A stretch of DNA of 64,000 nt from Chthoniobacter flavus. GTDB lineage: Bacteria > Verrucomicrobiota > Verrucomicrobiia > Chthoniobacterales > Terrimicrobiaceae. A program made the translations under genes and the position numbers. The first letter of the stretch is position 1. The number at the start of each line of letters is the position of its first letter. Positions 62,614 to 64,000 of the stretch are shown here, one piece after another. The stretch covers positions 1 through 64,000 of the forward strand of contig CAMCXK010000006.1 in the NCBI GenBank assembly GCA_945883435.1, given 5' to 3'. The notes under the pieces were generated by a model. The model ran no database searches, was not told where the DNA came from, and saw only the letters and a list, made by a program, of their open reading frames with translations.

Positions 62614-63078
62614 TTACGTGTTTTTAATTGTGATCTGACTTAAAGCGTCCCAAACCGGTGAAGGCGGAACAGGGTTCTGCTTGGCCGCACCGGAGTCGGT
62701 TGTAAGACGGGCCGGGCAGGGCCGGTAGCCGTCGTGGTCGCATTTCGGGTGAGCTGGCAGGAGCAGATGCATATCCTCCCGCACCGAGGGGGTCAAGTCC
62801 ACAGACTCGCCGTTTCCGATTTCGACTTGTGTTGAAAAATCATCCACGGCGAGCGTCCACGGGAACTCCTCCAGACAATTCACGCATGTCAGTGTGCCAT
62901 CGCATTTCAAACGGCCTGTGGCAAAAATTCCCTGGCCGCTTTGGCCGGCATCGAGTTCGTAGGCGAGGGGGCCGGTGGGCTTGAAGCCTCCCAGTTCAAG
63001 TTCCAACGGGGCGGCATCCTCTTCTCCTTCGATGTGAAGAGTGTCACCCTCCGGGATTTGGCGGAGGTGGATTTTCAT
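62614..63078 (-). CDS. yceD: YceD/DUF177 family protein
   Basis: 154 residues. The C-terminal half has GRLKCDGTLTCVNCLEEFPW and the acidic stretch GESVDLTPSVREDMHLLLPA, followed by CDHDGYRPCP. These are the markers of the DUF177/YceD family, which is almost always just before rpmF, as here. It is implicated in 23S rRNA accumulation. It begins 45 bases after the phosphatase gene. Confidence 0.9.
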   Translation of the reverse strand: MKIHLRQIPEGDTLHIEGEEDAAPLELELGGFKPTGPLAYELDAGQSGQGIFATGRLKCDGTLTCVNCLEEFPWTLAVDDFSTQVEIGNGESVDLTPSVREDMHLLLPAHPKCDHDGYRPCPARLTTDSGAAKQNPVPPSPVWDALSQITIKNT

Positions 63079-63123
63079 GCGGGCAGGTTAAAATGCCCCG
63101 ACCGCGTGTCAATCCGGTCCGGG

Positions 63124-64000
63124 TTACAACGCTTCACGGAGAATTTCGAAAACAAGGGTGTTGTCACGGAAGCCGCTCAGTTGTTCCGTTCCGGGCCCTT
63201 GTCCCACGGCAAGGAGATCTTCGGCGGTTTCAATACCCGCGGCGCGCCGGCTGGCGGCGGGTTCGTTGGAGACCGGGCCTTGGGTGCCAGTGTGGGTGCC
63301 GGATTCAGGGCCGGTGGACCACGTGATCGAGGGGACTCCTTGAGGATTGATGCCGAGAATGGCGGCACCCTTGTCGTTGCGGAAAGGAAATCCGTTCAAA
63401 CGCAAACCGCCCACGCTGCGCTTTCCCGCGACCACGACCAGGGCATCCTTGCCGGCGTAGCGCAATGCATCTGCAACCGCCTGATCAAGTGCCAAAATCT
63501 CCCGAAGTGTGCGTTCCCCCTCGTTTTGAGCCGCTGATTTGCCGGCGAGACCCGCGTCCACGACAAGAAGGTAGCCGCGTGGATTGTATTGAAGGAGACG
63601 GATGGCCTGGCGAACGAGCGAGGCGAGGTCGGGTTGGCCTGCCCCTCCGATGAGTTCATCGGCAAAATGGAGGTTTCCCATGCTGAAAAGCCCCACGGTT
63701 TTTGGAGCCCTCCAGGACGGCAGGGCTTCCAGCTCCGGTTCGCTGCGGACGACATCGACGCCCGACTTCACGGCTTCCGACAGAAGATCGCGCTCGTCGG
63801 TGCGCCGCCCGCCGGAAGCCACCGGAAGAAAATCCGCCGCGCCGCCTCCGAGAAAAACATCGGCCCGAAACGACTCGAGCAGTTGACGGGCGATCAAGGG
63901 ATAATCCAGCGGGTCGGGAGTGTCCGCGTAAAAAGCCGCCGCTGCGGCGTCGGTGATCGAGGCATTCGAAACAAGGCCGGTGGCCCGACCGCTTTTGCGG
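63124..64000 (-). CDS. alkaline phosphatase, C-terminal part (runs off the window)
   Basis: At least 291 codons are open to the window edge. ATGLVSNASITDAAAAAFYA is the segment after the active-site region in PhoA-type enzymes (normally ATGLVTTA-ITHATPAAF). ADVFLGGGAADFLPVASGGR, DERDLLSEAVKSGVDVV and LVVDAGLAGKS also match. The latter stands where the metal-binding MIE--HIDW motif usually is, and its His and Asp are not obvious, so this may be a divergent or inactive member. SGTHTGTQGPVSNEP resembles the late H-G-DV region, with His present. The N-terminal catalytic serine is outside the window. Confidence 0.75.
   Translation of the reverse strand, partial: RKSGRATGLVSNASITDAAAAAFYADTPDPLDYPLIARQLLESFRADVFLGGGAADFLPVASGGRRTDERDLLSEAVKSGVDVVRSEPELEALPSWRAPKTVGLFSMGNLHFADELIGGAGQPDLASLVRQAIRLLQYNPRGYLLVVDAGLAGKSAAQNEGERTLREILALDQAVADALRYAGKDALVVVAGKRSVGGLRLNGFPFRNDKGAAILGINPQGVPSITWSTGPESGTHTGTQGPVSNEPAASRRAAGIETAEDLLAVGQGPGTEQLSGFRDNTLVFEILREAL

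Noticed and set aside
1-64000. CRISPR array, rRNA or prophage structural genes
   Set aside because: No regularly spaced direct repeats, no rRNA segments, and no capsid, tail, terminase or integrase gene were found.

Overview
The window is bacterial chromosomal DNA, dense in genes and mostly GC-rich. The gene content fits a Verrucomicrobiota-type heterotroph. This rests on many weak Shine-Dalgarno sites, a small YezD-like protein in front of an OprP-like porin and a sulfate ABC transporter, a DUF2760/Hsp70 pair, a remnant of a large S8 peptidase, a sulfatase, and the phosphatase-yceD-rpmF-plsX-fabH order. The phylum is an inference; no rRNA or species marker is present.

Layout. 1-7.6 kb is an accessory, visibly more A+T-rich segment with IS3-family debris at both ends. 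It carries a small exported barrel-like protein preceded by a CCAA repeat, then a three-gene lipid cluster: a fatty acyl-AMP ligase/ACP/cytochrome P450 fusion, a sulfotransferase and a thioester reductase. It ends in a truncated beta-lactamase-type gene cut by IS ends. 7.7-14.0 kb holds a MoxR-like AAA+ ATPase, a DUF2201-type metallopeptidase/VWA protein, two leucine-rich-variant repeat proteins and a YubB/Api92-like protein. This block lies between a 3' remnant of a fucI gene and an intact fucI, and a 19-bp motif recurs three times in its gaps.

14.0-18.9 kb is an L-fucose module: isomerase, class II aldolase, FucP-type permease and a divergent AraC regulator; no kinase is seen. 19.0-22.4 kb carries nrdR with an overlapping partner gene, a HIT protein and DsbD. 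22.4-30.6 kb is a minus-strand run: glmS, recQ, an FAD oxidoreductase, a TIM-barrel isomerase, a flippase-like membrane protein and a RibD-type reductase. 30.7-44.2 kb has glgC, a lipoprotein, a MauE/DoxX protein, DUF2760 plus Hsp70, an M23 peptidase, several exported hypotheticals, tyrS, a repeat-rich membrane protein, a double-ACT protein, a dicarboxylate symporter and coaX.

44.3-50.5 kb is a sulfate uptake locus: YezD-like protein, porin, Sbp, an M14-like hydrolase, CysT, CysW and CysA. 50.6-54.4 kb has a glutamine amidotransferase, an A+T-rich sulfatase, a decayed S8 peptidase and tRNA-Thr(UGU). 54.5-64 kb has two PilT-type ATPases, an esterase, a Nudix protein, and a bacterial nitric oxide synthase oxygenase that overlaps the end of fabH in a phosphatase-yceD-rpmF-plsX-fabH-nos run.

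How it fits together: sulfur handling recurs (sulfate uptake, a sulfatase, a PAPS-type sulfotransferase), as do carbohydrate use (fucose) and lipid chemistry (plsX/fabH and the ligase-P450-sulfotransferase-reductase cluster). The two best candidates for an undescribed system are the 1.2-6.7 kb lipid cluster and the 7.9-13.9 kb ATPase/VWA/repeat-protein block.
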